The position numbers and the translations under genes were made by a program. This document shows positions 1-12,900 of a DNA stretch of 64,000 nucleotides, piece after piece. The notes below the pieces were generated by a model that was not told where the DNA came from, made no database searches, and worked only from the letters and a program-made list of their open reading frames with translations. The stretch is from the NCBI GenBank assembly GCA_024291935.2, contig CM044322.1:24241405-24305404 (forward strand). Direction: 5' to 3'. How positions within the stretch are numbered: position 1 is the first letter of the stretch; every line of letters starts with the position of its first letter. This stretch comes from Okapia johnstoni (Eukaryota > Chordata > Mammalia > Artiodactyla > Giraffidae).

Positions 1-345
1 CTTACAGAGGTGTGGGGTAGGAGAGGTGGAATTGGATGAAGACTGTCAAAAGGTACAATTTCCATTTATAAGATAAATAAGTACTAGGAATGTCATATAC
101 AACATGATAAATATAATGAACACTTCTGTATGTTATATATGAGAGTTGTTAAGGGAGTAAATCCTAAAAGTTCTCATCTCAAAGGAAAAAATGTCTGTTT
201 CTTTAATTTTATATCCACATGAGATGAAGGATGTTCACTAAACTTATTGTGATAATCATTTCATGATGTACGTACGTCAGATCATTAGGTTGTATACTTT
301 AAAACTTATACAGTGCTGTAGGTCAATTATGTCTTAAGAAACTGG
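1..345 (+). repeat. L1 LINE 3' end fragment
   Basis: The sequence matches the 3' untranslated end typical of old mammalian L1 copies (GGTCAAAAGGTACAA-like start, 'tattgtgataatcatttca', 'tatactttaaaacttataca' near the end). It begins before the window. Confidence 0.6.
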
Positions 346-713
346 AAGGAAAAACACCCCCTCACCAAAATACTAACCCTCCCAAATGAATATGTATTTA
401 CAGTACTTAATGCTTTTACAGAGGTTAATGAAAGTGTTTTTTCTACTTATGTGAATGATAAGTATAAGATATTAACTTTAAAAAAAAGCTCCCCAGCCTT
501 GATATAGATTACCAAGAGCCATATTTTTATCTTTTTCCCTTATGATTTTTATGTATAGAAAGTATGTTTTAAATTTTAATTATCTATTATTTTATATTAT
601 TTTATATCTTTCTTCAAATAAATGTTAATATTTACTTAAACAAATAAACTTCAGATTTTAATTTTTATACTTTTAAAGTGACCTGACATTTTATTTGATC
701 TCTTTTTTTTCAG
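345..713. other. SLC9C2 intron, AT-rich, nothing recognised
   Basis: Apart from the polypyrimidine tract at 700-713 I see no gene or clear repeat here. Confidence 0.4.
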
Positions 714-912
714 GCATAATAAATTTCTGATTTTTATATATCACATTGTATTTTCAGAAGAATTTGAAAATGCAGAACATATTATAGGAATAATGTACAT
801 TTATCCTATGATAATGCATCTGTGGCCAACAGCAAGAAAATTAAATGTGTCAGGACTGATATTCGTAAACTACTATTTTGTATTATTATATCTGTTAGAA
901 TCAGCATTGAAG
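714..912 (+). CDS. SLC9C2: SLC9C2 exon: start of voltage-sensor-like domain
   Basis: The acceptor is a T-run ending in CAG at 711-713 and the donor is GTACCA at 913. The first base completes a codon begun in an upstream exon, then 66 open codons follow. There is no in-frame ATG near its start. The product includes a hydrophobic segment with [16 protein letters not shown], which fits a membrane helix of the voltage-sensor-like region ending in an acidic and a basic residue. Confidence 0.85.
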
Positions 913-3900
913 GTACCATTTAAAATAGAAATGTATCCTATAAAAAGACCAATTTAGATAGCTTGAATCTATTTTTGTCATTTTATTGGAATAATTCCTA
1001 CCAGAATCCTTTTGCTGTAATAGTTGATAGGATTATGGAATTTTAGTACTCTTTTTGAGTTTTCTGAGTGAAATCAGTATAATAGTCACAGTCTTGGATA
1101 TCAGATAAGAGAAGTATCATAAAAGTAGAGAGAATCTCAAAGATCAGATAGAAGAGAATTGAAAATCTAGACATTTGATGTTGTCCTCAAATACTCCTTG
1201 TAACGATACAAAGAATAAATAAATGAATAAAAGAAAAATAGTTCGCTAGGTTCTTATCATGATGTAAGATGAAGACCACTTTTTAGGGTAAATGCTTCAA
1301 AGATGATTTATCAGCATACTGTTTCATACTTTAATTATAATTAATGGTGTTTCAGTGAATTAATTCACTATTTTTCATTGCTTTTCTTTGGTGTTCCAGT
1401 TTCATAATATATTATGTATATTTTACATCAAATTATACTCTTTTATGTAAGACAGTTATAAAGGATTTTTTTGAATTTCAAATAAATGACTTAAAACCCA
1501 GCTTTTGGAATGTAACGCATTTGTAGTTGAGCATTTAACTGTTAATTTTTAAGAGTCCCTCCCCCCACCTTTGTATACTGCTATGAAATGATGTATGTTC
1601 TATATGTTTTCTAAACAGATCATAATTTTGAAAAGGAAATATTTTCATCAACACTGGAATACTCTGGAATTTTTTATTGTGCTTATTGGAATTGTCGATA
1701 TATTTTGTATATACTTTGTGAGACTGAGACCAGACAACTTGATTCTTATTCAGTTTACAGTAATAATAGGTTATTTCAGAATAATTAGATTTTTTCCTCT
1801 TCTCAAGGTAAAACTTCACATTAAAAAGTTTTTTTTTCCTATACTATTTGTCAACTGAATTAAGAAAACTCATTATTTTAGAAGAAATGAGGGAGGGAGC
1901 TGTCTTTTCTCCTGGAACCCTCTCTCCACAGGCATCTGCTTGGTTCACCCTCTCACTCCTTCAAATCATTGCTCAACTTTCACCTTCTCATGGAGAAGGC
2001 CTTCCCTGACCATGCTACGTAAAATGGCAACCTGCCCTCCTTACTCCCAGCTGTCCACCCCATCTCCCTGGTCCCTCTTCATTTGCTTAAATTAATTTTT
2101 TTCTGCATAGCACTTACCACCTTTTTACTATATGTTGTATGTACTTTCCATGAGGTAAGGGTCTTTGTTTTGGTTACTGATATTACCTAGAATGATACCT
2201 AGTATATGAAAGTGAAAGTGTTAGTCGCTCAGTTGTGTCCGATTCTTTGCGATCCCATGGACTGAACCTGGAAACAAGTTCTCCAAGTTTTAGTAAAATT
2301 TGCTCATAAAGCCCTAACTGTGCAGAAACATAAAATATTTACTCTAGAGTACACACTACTTCCTTAGCCTACTGCCTATGAAGTTCAGTTTTACTGTGGC
2401 CTTCAATCTCCTTAACAATGACCATTTCTTCATTTCTTCTTTTCGTGGCTCTCATTTTGATTCTGAAAGTAGATCTTCAGATTTTTCAGCCTCAATTCTT
2501 AAGCTTCCTTTCTCTCTTTCCAATGGAGTTGCATGATATTAATATAAGCTTTTAACTTGGGAGCTTTAGATGATTTCTCTTGCCACTCCATATTTTTGAG
2601 TTGCTTAATTCTTATTAGGGAGCTTCCATGGTGGCTCAGTGGTAAAGCATCTGCAAAGCAGGAGATGCAGGTTCCATCCCTGGATCAGGAAGATCCCTTG
2701 GAGAAGAAAATGGCAACCTATTCTTAGTATTCTTGCCTAGGAAATCCCATGGACAGAGGAGCCTGGCAGGCTATACAGTTCATGGGGTCGCCAAAGAGTC
2801 AGACATGGCTTAGTGAATAAACAACAATTCTTACTACCTCAAATAAATCTATTAGTATGTATTGAAGATACATAGACTTAATATTAAAAAATATTGCTCT
2901 AAACCCTGACGGTGAAAGGCAGACATTAGAATCCTCCACCTGGTCCCTATTTGCCAAGAAATTTAATAGTTGTCTTAGGCAGAATTGTCTGAATGCCCAG
3001 ACCTATGCTTGTTGACTTTCCTTTTTTTGTTCCTTCCTTGATTCTATATTAAGTATATATATACTTAGGACTTTCTTGGTGGCTTAGCCGGTAAAGAATC
3101 TGCCTGCAATGCAGGACACCACCTTCAGTGCAGGAGACTCGGGTTCTATTCCTGGGTTGGGAAGATCCCCTGGAGAAGGAAATGGCAACCCACTCCAGTA
3201 TTCTTGCCTGGAAAATCCCATGGACAGAGGAGCCTGGCGGGCTGCAGTCCATGGGGTCGCAAGAGTCAGACATGACTTAGTGACTAAAGCATCACTATAT
3301 ATATACTTAATATAGAATAGAAATAAAGTATGTTACCATACTTTAATATTCATAAGAATGACTTTAATAGTTATATACATAAAACCTGCTTAAGGGGTAA
3401 TTTTGATTTTTTTTTTTTTCCTTATGAGCTAAGTTTAGAACAAAGTGACCACATAGGGTATAATCTCATTATAATACAAACTATTCTAGGATATGTAGAG
3501 TGAGGCTAAGTCTTAATATAGAAGGTAGAGGCTTTCATAAGTAATCAGTTTTTACACTGGGATCTTATGCAGATAAATGTAAAATTAGTATTTTAGAAGG
3601 AATACTTTCAAAAAGTCTCTCTGAGTGAAATAAAGATTTAAAGATGTATTATTACAGAAGTCAACTCTGTTTAAAGTGTGAACCATTTGCTATTTCTGTT
3701 CAGCATGCTCTGACAAATCCTAGTGGAGTGTAGTTAAGTAAATATAATCATGAGTAGTTTTTTTTTTTTTTTAAACTGGGCACTTACTGTGTTCCAGGAT
3801 CTGTGCAGACCACTTTACATACGTATCTAGTTAAATTGTTACAATACTGTGAAGTAGGTGTCCCTGCTTTATCAAGTTAGGTGTCCTAGTAGCCAGTCTC

Positions 3901-6900
3901 AGAAGAGTGAGGCTTTCAAAAAAAGCAAATCTGTATTGGAAAACCTGGAAGAATATTGAGGAACTTTACTTTAGATCCACCAGTGCATCATGGAATAAAA
4001 CTTTATAAAAAAAATCCTCTTCAGTATCTCCCCTTCTCCCCAAAGTTTCACAACCAAAATAACAGTTTAAGAAAAGCTCTGCTTTCTCTGCTCTTGTGAT
4101 TCCTTCGCTGTGATGTTCTTTTCCTGATCACATCTTCTCCTTGTGTTACTTGGCCCCTCACCATCCTCCCTGTACTCTGTTGTGCCTCTGTGATAGACTG
4201 CATTGCTTGTGAGGGGCAGCTCCTCGGGAATTCTGGTACTTAGATGTTATCATCCTCATTGAACAGGTGAGGACGCTGAGTCCTTGGAGTCCCTAAGTAA
4301 CTTGTTCAAGGTCACAGCACTGTGAGTAGCAGAGAGCGGGTATTTGAACCCAAGGAGGTTCTTATTTAAAATCCCACTCCCTTTAGTCACTGTACTCTCC
4401 TGCCTCAGCTTGTCATCCGAGAAATTTAGAGCTAAGGAGAATCTCAGATTACCCTAAAGTTCCTTATCTTGCAAGTGAAGAAACTGAGTAGTTGGTAACT
4501 ACTGTCCAGGTTATTGGGGTGACCTCTCTTGTCTTCTGAAAACTGGGAGTATGGAGAATAAGGGAAGAGGCAGTGGTAAGCACTTCGCCTTAGAGCTGCA
4601 GAACCATTTATTCATTGAGCTTTCTTTTCTTTAAAGAGGGGCTCTCAAACTTGAGTGTAAATAGAAACACCTGGAAGACTTGCTAAAGCATTGATTTGGG
4701 GGCTTGTCCCCAGTATTTCTGATTCAGCAGGTCTGGAGTGGGACCTGAGAATTTGTGTTTCAGCACTGTATGTTTCAGTATTTGTGTTTCTAACAAGCTT
4801 GTCAGAAATGGCACATTGAGAACATCCGCCTGAGAGGTTGCCTTTCCTCATCAAATTTTCGTTTTTTTTCCTCTCCATTGTTCCAGATAATAATACCACT
4901 GCTGATAAATATTGTAGATGTGCAGATCAAAAAGCGCCTCAGCTTGACGTATAGTATTACAAAAGGCTACGTCAAAAGTCTAGAAGATACCAAGTTTTTA
5001 ATAAGACAGATTTCTAGCCGAAAGTCAATAGATCAGGTGAGAGACAAGCACTGGTCATTGGGGAAAAACATCCCCTTAGGTGTATTGATTTAACTTAAGA
5101 CCATTTCTGCATGTATTTGACTCAAAAGATAAATTATGTCAAGTGAAGAGGATTCAGTTGCTTATTATGTGATACGAGGTGCTGCAGAGAACAGTTTCTG
5201 TCCTTTAAATTTCAGCTCTGATTATCAAACTCCGGGAAGACTCAAAGCTCAAGGGCGTGCCTGGGCCATGGTGGGAATTTGACAAATAACAACCGTATGA
5301 TTGAACAGAGATGGTTTAGCCCAGAGTGGAGCTATTTCTTCAGTTATGTCGGGAGTTATCTGTAGGAAACATGACCTACCTGACACCATAGTTTTCATCA
5401 TTCCACTTGTTTTTGCACTCCCAGTAGACTGGCTCCCCAATTGGCTGCTCCGTTGGAGCCCTCTAGTGGGGCGCTATCTCTGAGGATTCTCTTTGGCACA
5501 CAATGAGTGCACACTAGTCTTTTCTGAGAAAAATTAGGTGCAGTACTTATGTACTTATGTAAGCTACTACACAGCATTCATTGCACTATGAGAATGAGCC
5601 TGGGAAAAGCAGCTGAATTTACAAGGAGGGAAGAATTAAATATCTCCCCCAAATGATAATTAAGTGAGATTTTTCTACCATACTTTTTTTTCCTCAAATT
5701 TTAAAGCCAGTAATGCACTTGGTATAATTAGAAATTAATACATTTCTTAATTTGTCACAGAAATTATATGAAATTTTGGAAACCAACAAACGAGATGCTG
5801 TCAAAGAACTAGGTAAGTAGTTGGGATATCTAATTTCCTGAAATCACATCTTATCATCCCATAATTTAACCAAAGGAAGACAAGTTCATGCTTTCATTCA
5901 ATCACAGACACATTCATTTATTCATTCAATAAGCATTTATTGAACACATATATTGGGCCAGGTGTACATAAAATTCAGATCCTGGTGGGAGGTGTGAGCA
6001 TATCAAGAGATAATTGCAGAAAGTTAGAGGAGTTCTGTTATTTGCTCTGGGAGCATAAAAGCAAGCATGAAAAGTACAGAAAGTGTGTTAAGGTGGCAAG
6101 ATCATATTCCTTAAGGTTGTAAGAAAAAGACACACAAAGGATTACCTATGACAGAGTATTGTTTTTGTTTCACCCTACTTTGTTTGCAGGGGTACTCAAA
6201 CAAAGTGAGTTTGTGAGGGATGAAGTTTTTTGAGCATCTACTGCCACTCTGTTTGAGTTGAAACATTCGGGGGAGCCCTAGGATTTTATACAAAGCTTCT
6301 TGGATCTACTTTCCTCATAAGGGGGCTGGGGGTCAGGCTCTCAGTGTTTGCCAGAGTATAGTTTCTGGTAGAGAACCTGGCACCTGGTATGCCCTTAACA
6401 AATGGATGTTATTGTAAAAGAAAGAAAGCAAAGCCCCTTTGTTTTTATAACCACATTGTAAGACACCATACGGATTTATGAGGATCACACTTACCTTAAC
6501 TAAACTGAAAAAAACATGGTCTAATGAATGAAATTGTAAGTTTGGAGATAATAGGTCAGAATATTTTGGCACCGTCTCAGAAAATCCAGGACCCATTGTT
6601 TCCATTCACATATTAGGCAGATTTTTATTTCCATGCTTTTAAAGGTTAGGGGCCTAGGAGCTGCTGTCTTATGTTTTAGGTCAATATGGAATATTACACA
6701 GTGTTCTTGATTCAGTCATGCGAAAGAGTGCCTATTCCTCTATTGTTACTGCAACCTACTATTGAATGCTAATTACGTCAGGAATTGTGTTAATGGCTTT
6801 ATATGCATTATTTCATTTGATCCTTATAACTACTCCATGAAGCAAATACTATTGTCATCTTCATTTATAGATAATGAAACTGAAGCTTAGAAAGTTTAAT

Positions 6901-9900
6901 TCCCCTGAGGTCCTATGGCTGGTAAGAGGTGAGCTAGATCTCACACCAGGTGAGATCTCCTGTGCTCTCCACCAGACTGTCCTTCATTTCACTGTTCAGC
7001 TTATTTCAGTTCAGAAATGACTGAGTCCCTTCCAGATGTCAGGCATTGTGCTCAAGGTTAGGGTTACAAGGATGAAACAGATGCATTTTAAGCCTTGACT
7101 CCCAGTTCATCCCATGATTTCTCATGCTCATTGAAGAGGAAAAAATATGCGATTTGATTTCAGAAAGACCCACCAGTGCAAGTCCAGGGACACTTTGTCA
7201 TTTATTCATCCAACCAACAAGAATTATATAATATGGAGGATGAGACAAATAAGGAAGAATGATAATACTACCATGTAATGAGCTCTGTAATGAAGATATG
7301 TAGGAGATACCTTGGGAAAAAGATGGAGTGAATTTATCTTAGCTGGTGAAGGAAGCCTTTTCTCAATTTTCCTATCTATAAAATGGAGATGAAAATAACT
7401 GTAGTCCTACTGGCCTCACAAGTTCTATACAAAACAGGAATGAAAAGATATTGAGTAGATGTTTTGGAAATGATAAACTGGTATGCTAACATTCGTTACT
7501 ATTGTGGTTATTGAATTGTTTGCTTACTGATACTTTTATTTGCTTCAGGACTCATAGAGCATGAGGGTCGTGATGTTGTCATTGCTTTGAAGACCAAGCA
7601 GGCAATCCGGAATGTGATTGCTAAAGCTCTGAAAAGCCTCACCTTCCTTTCGTCAAGAGGCATTATTGATAAATATGAGGGCATTGAGATGAATAAGGTA
7701 AGTAAGCAATTTCCCATACTACTTGACTCCGTAAACCCAACACTCACGTCTGAAATGCTCCTCTAGCAGAGTGTAATTAGTGAGGGAGATTGGGAAAAGG
7801 GTGAGTCAGGACAGTTGTTAACTCTGTAATTGTCTAAGTCTTTGCTAATGCCAGTGGCAACTAGTGCCATTGCTACCTGGTTCCCTCTATGTCAAAACCA
7901 CTTGGTTGTTCAGAACCAACCTGAGCTAGGTTTAGCAAAGAAATGGAGCATTTATCATGAAGACACAGAGTATCTTACAGACCTCATGGTGACCAGACCA
8001 CATGGCCAGGCCTCAGAAAGGGACTTGAGCAGTGACCTAGAAAGCTTTCAGCTTCTCCATTTTCTATCAGGGTTGCCCTCTGTGGCATCTTCTTTTGGCT
8101 CTCTCTTACAGACTCATTAGATTTTTCTGCTTTTCTATCCACTGGTGGAGTATCTCAAGTCCAATCCCAGCAGCTGTAGCAAGGAAAGTGGTAATTACAT
8201 AATGTTAACATTAGGTGGGAGGGGACCCATGTGTGTGTGTGTGTACATGGAGATCAGGGAGGGAAGAGTTTGAGAGGGACAGGGGAGACACCCCAAGTAG
8301 TTGGCTGATAAATGGACTTTTCAGTCAGTTCAGTTGCTCAGTCGTGTCCGACTCTTTGTGACCCCATGAACCGCAGCACGCCAGGCCTCCCTGTCCATAA
8401 CCAACTCCCGGAGTCCACCCAAACCCATGTCCATCAAGTCAGTGATGCCATCTAGCCATCTCATCCTCTGTCGTCCCCTTCTCCTCCTGCCCTCAATCTT
8501 TCCCAGCATCAGGGTCTTTTCCAATGAGTCAGCTCTTCGCATCAGGTGGCCAAAGTATTGGAGTTTCAGCTTCAACGTCAGTCCTTCCAATGAACACCCA
8601 GGACTGATCTCCTTTAGGATGGACTGTTTGGATCTCCTTTTGAAAAATTACAAATTTGCAAAAAATTAGGACCATAAGAGGAAAAAATGTTTAATGTTTA
8701 ATTCTACCACACTATCACATCCACTGTCTAGACTGCAAATTGTGCAAATAGTAATGCTTTTTTCTCTCCTGTACAAGGGTCTATCTGCTTCATAGCATAA
8801 AGAAGAAAAATAGAAGTTCTGGTCCCACATTCTGCCTGTGTTTCCAATGATAAGCTCTTCCTGGGTGTCACATGCTTATTCTTGTCCCTGGCAGTTTTCA
8901 GCCACAGGCCACCTGGGCTGTGCTTCAGGACATTCTCTGAACATAGTCCTCTCTCCGTGGCCCTGGAAGGGAAGTGGTCGTGGGACAGGCCAGCTTTTCC
9001 CATTTTAACTCTGACTTATTAGTCTCTATAAGGTCATGGCACAGGACTAAATGGTAACATGATTTTTCCTTAGTATCTGTCAGAGGGATGAGAAGGGCCA
9101 CTTTTTAGTTTTCTTCAAGTTACACCTCTGTGCATGTTGTGTTTTTTTATATTTTTCCTTTATTACTTTGCAGATTGTATAAGATTCAATTGAATGATTG
9201 ATACCCATTAGTTAAATAAACAATAGCCCTTATGAAGAGAGAGACTTATTTTTTCCTGTAGGTTTATTTAGAAAGGTAATGGACAGATCAATCATTCAAC
9301 AGTTATTTGTTGAATGCCTATTAATTAATTGCCTAATTGTCAGCTGAAAGAGGTATAATTATCAATCCCAGGTTGTAAGGAGCTAGGTAAATCTAGCCAA
9401 TTTAGCTGAGTAAATATATGTTGAATACCTACTATGTACCATGTCTCTTGAGGAGACTTGGACACTTAATGAGCACAACACTGATTCCAAAGTCCATGGA
9501 CACTCTTCCTCGTTTTTTCATTTAGTCATTTACCCAGGCAATCAACAAAAGTTACATATCACAGATAAGTAAACATAATACTACTACAATGTAATGAGTT
9601 CCATAAGGGGGATTTGTAAGAGATACCGTGGGAATAAGGCAAGTAAGTGATTACCTCTTACCTGGTTGGGGAAGTCAGAGAAGACTTCTGAGAGGCCACA
9701 AAACTAGAACCTTATCCTCCAAAAGTAGAAGAATGTAGAGAAGCAAATCACTCACATGAAGAAAAAATTTGAGAGAATGTGGTATTAAATCATACAGTAA
9801 TCAACAGTTAAGTTTGAGATTAAGACAGGGTAGAATACAACTATTAATTGGATTATAATTAAGGATAAATTCAATATGAGTTAATATACCAGTGAAAATA

Positions 9901-12900
9901 GTAAGTGGAGAAAAAGAACCAAAAAAAAATTAGAGGACAATTTAAAGAAGTTGAGAAAAGCTCTGCATAACAGTATTTTATTTAGATTTTCTTCATTTTT
10001 ACCTAATGTCCCTTTTCTGTTACAGGATCTGATCACCATTATTTTGATTGTTTGTTTTAGGTACTTCTTGAAAGAATAAAAGCATTGAATAACTTTCCAA
10101 TGGCAATCCCGCTCCCTACTCCTGACAAATATCTTCATAATATCATTTGGCTAGAAAATAAAGATGTTCTCATTGAATTCTTCAAGGTAAAGATTCTTAT
10201 ATTCTAGCTCATGTTCAATGATAATTATTTTTCATTTTTTTCATTCCCTAATGTAAGATTAATTAAAAAAAAGAAAAACTTATCCAACGCGACTCCTGTA
10301 ACGGCCAGTAAAGGATAAGTCAAAATGGAGGCCCAGCAAAATTGAGAAGAGTGGACTTCATTTTGAGCCTAAAGTGCAAAGATTTTTTTTTTTATAATTG
10401 CTTATCTGCTTAGGATGATACATTTTTTTATACATTACCCAATTATTACCATTCCCATCTTATTTTCTGTTGAAGAGCCCCAAACTTCCAGATGCACACT
10501 CTGGAAAAGACTTTTTTAGATCAAGGGTCTCATATTTAAGTTAATTTGCAGGCTAGGCAGATAATATAAAAGTAAAACCATCTGGGTGTAATATAAATAG
10601 GAAACAGAACTGTAGTACATTCCAGAGTTCATGCTTTGTCTGAAGTCAGCTGAGTATTCCTATAGGAATGTATACTCCTTCAATAGATAGCTATTGAATA
10701 GCCTCTTTGAGCCAGAGAATGTTCTAGGTTTGGGGATATGGCAGTGAACAAAATAAATAAATTCCTGCTTTCATAGACTTTATGTTATATGGATGGAGAT
10801 GGACAATAAACATACCCATGCATAAATATATAGTCTGTCAGGTGGTGACAAATGCTATATGGAGAAAAGGTGAAAAGGGAGACTATAGGTAGGCAGCTAT
10901 TTTATATGGATGGTTAGAGGAGACTGCTCTGGTACCTTTCCTCTGGACAGAGATCTGAAATAAGTGGGGGAGCATACCATTTTGATATCTGGGAGAAGGT
11001 AGGTGCAGTGCCCTACGGTGGATGTGCTTGCTGTGTTCAAAGTGAAGTCGCTCAGTCGTATCCAACTCTTTGCGACCCCATGGACTGTAGCCCTCCAGGC
11101 TCCTTTGTTCATGGGAGTTTCCAGGCAAGAATACTGGAGTGGTTTGCCATTTCCTTTTCCAGGAGATCTTCCTGAATCAGGGATCAAACTCAGGTCTCCC
11201 TCACTGCAGGCAGACCCTTTACTGCTGGAGCCACCAGGGAAGCCCTGACTGCTGTGTTCAAGGAACATCGCAAAGGCCCCTGTGGCAGGACTAGTGCTGG
11301 AGGGAGGAGGTGAAGACCAAGCGTTTGTGGCAAGCTTGAGTGTGTAGAACTTTGAAGGTCATTGTTAGGACGTTGGCTTTTACTCAGAATTAAGTGGAAA
11401 CATGTTGAAAGGTTTTGAAGAGAGAAGTGACATGATGTAACTTACACTTAAAAATGATCATCTGCTGATGTGTTAAGAATAGCCTGTAGGGGGTCAAAGG
11501 CAAGCCAGGGCATCCAGTTAGGAGGTGATTATGATAATGTAGGCAAGAGATGATAGTGACTTGGACGAGTGGAAGTGGTGAGAGGAGTTCAGACTCTTGA
11601 TAGGTTTTGAAGAGACGGCATATAAATGTTGATGGAGTGAGTGCTAGAGAGAGAAAGAATGACTTCTAGAATTTTAGGCTGAAATAGAAAATAGTATGAA
11701 AATGGATTAGCCCTTTATTTAGATGAGGAAGAGAAGATTTATATGGGGCATGAGCTGGGCAAGAGTTTGATTCTGAATAGGTTAAATTTGAGAAGGCTAA
11801 GTGGAGCTGTTGAGTAGGCAGTTAGATACATGACTAGAATGTAGGTGGGAGGTCAAATTGGAGAAAGACATTTTGGAGTTGTCAGCATAGAGATAATATT
11901 TAAGGCCTTGAAACTTGATAACTCAAGGAATTGTTATGAACATCCAAGGGTTGAGTTGTGAGCTATGAATCAGATTGATGGTTGCCAGAGGAGGGGAGCG
12001 GAAGTGGGGAGTGGAAGACAAGTGAGTTAAAGGGTACAAATGTCCAAGTTACAACATAGAAAAATACTAGGTATACAACATGATGACTATAGTTATATAG
12101 TCATATATGTACAGTATATTTGAAAGCTCTAGGAGAGTAGAATCTAAAAGTTCTTATCAAATGTAAAAAAAATTTTATAACTATATGAGGTGATGTATGT
12201 TAACTAAATTTATTGTGATAGTCATTTTGCAATATGTGCATGTCAAGTCATTATGCTGTATACCTTAAACTTATATTGCGTGTGTGTGTACTCAGTCGCT
12301 CAGTTGTGTCTGATTCTTCACAGCCCTATGGACTGTAGCCCGCCAGGCTCCTCTCTCCATTGTATTTTCCCTGGCAAGAATACTGGAGAGGGTTGCCATT
12401 TCCTCTTTCAGGGGACCTTCCTGACCCAGGGATTGAACCTGCATCTCCTGCACTGCAGGCGGACTCTTTACTGCTGAGTAGTTCTATCTCAGTAAAGCTG
12501 GAAAAGAAGAATTGAGGAGTTATCCATCAAATAGGAGAAAAAAAATAAATGGTGTCCCAGAGCCAAGTGAAGAAAGTATTTCAAGAAGGAGAAAGTGATC
12601 AACTATGTCATATGAGGCTGAGAGATCACATATTATAAGATGAAGTCTGAAAATTGACTATTAGATTTAATAATGTAAAAGTCAATTTTTTGAAGGAGAA
12701 TCCATACATCTGTATTTTTATGTGAATTTTAAAACTTGGCAACCAATTCAGAATTTTAAAGATACTGTGCAAGCCAAACAAAATATATCTGTGGACTGGA
12801 TATGACTCATGGACCACCAGTTTGTGGTTTTAGTTTTAAATGGCTATTATATGAGTGAAAGTCACTCAGTCGTGTCTGACTCTTTGCGACGCCATGGACT

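Noticed and set aside
3068..3140. tRNA-like heads of SINEs as tRNA genes
   Set aside because: They are degraded tRNA-derived SINE promoters without a complete cloverleaf.
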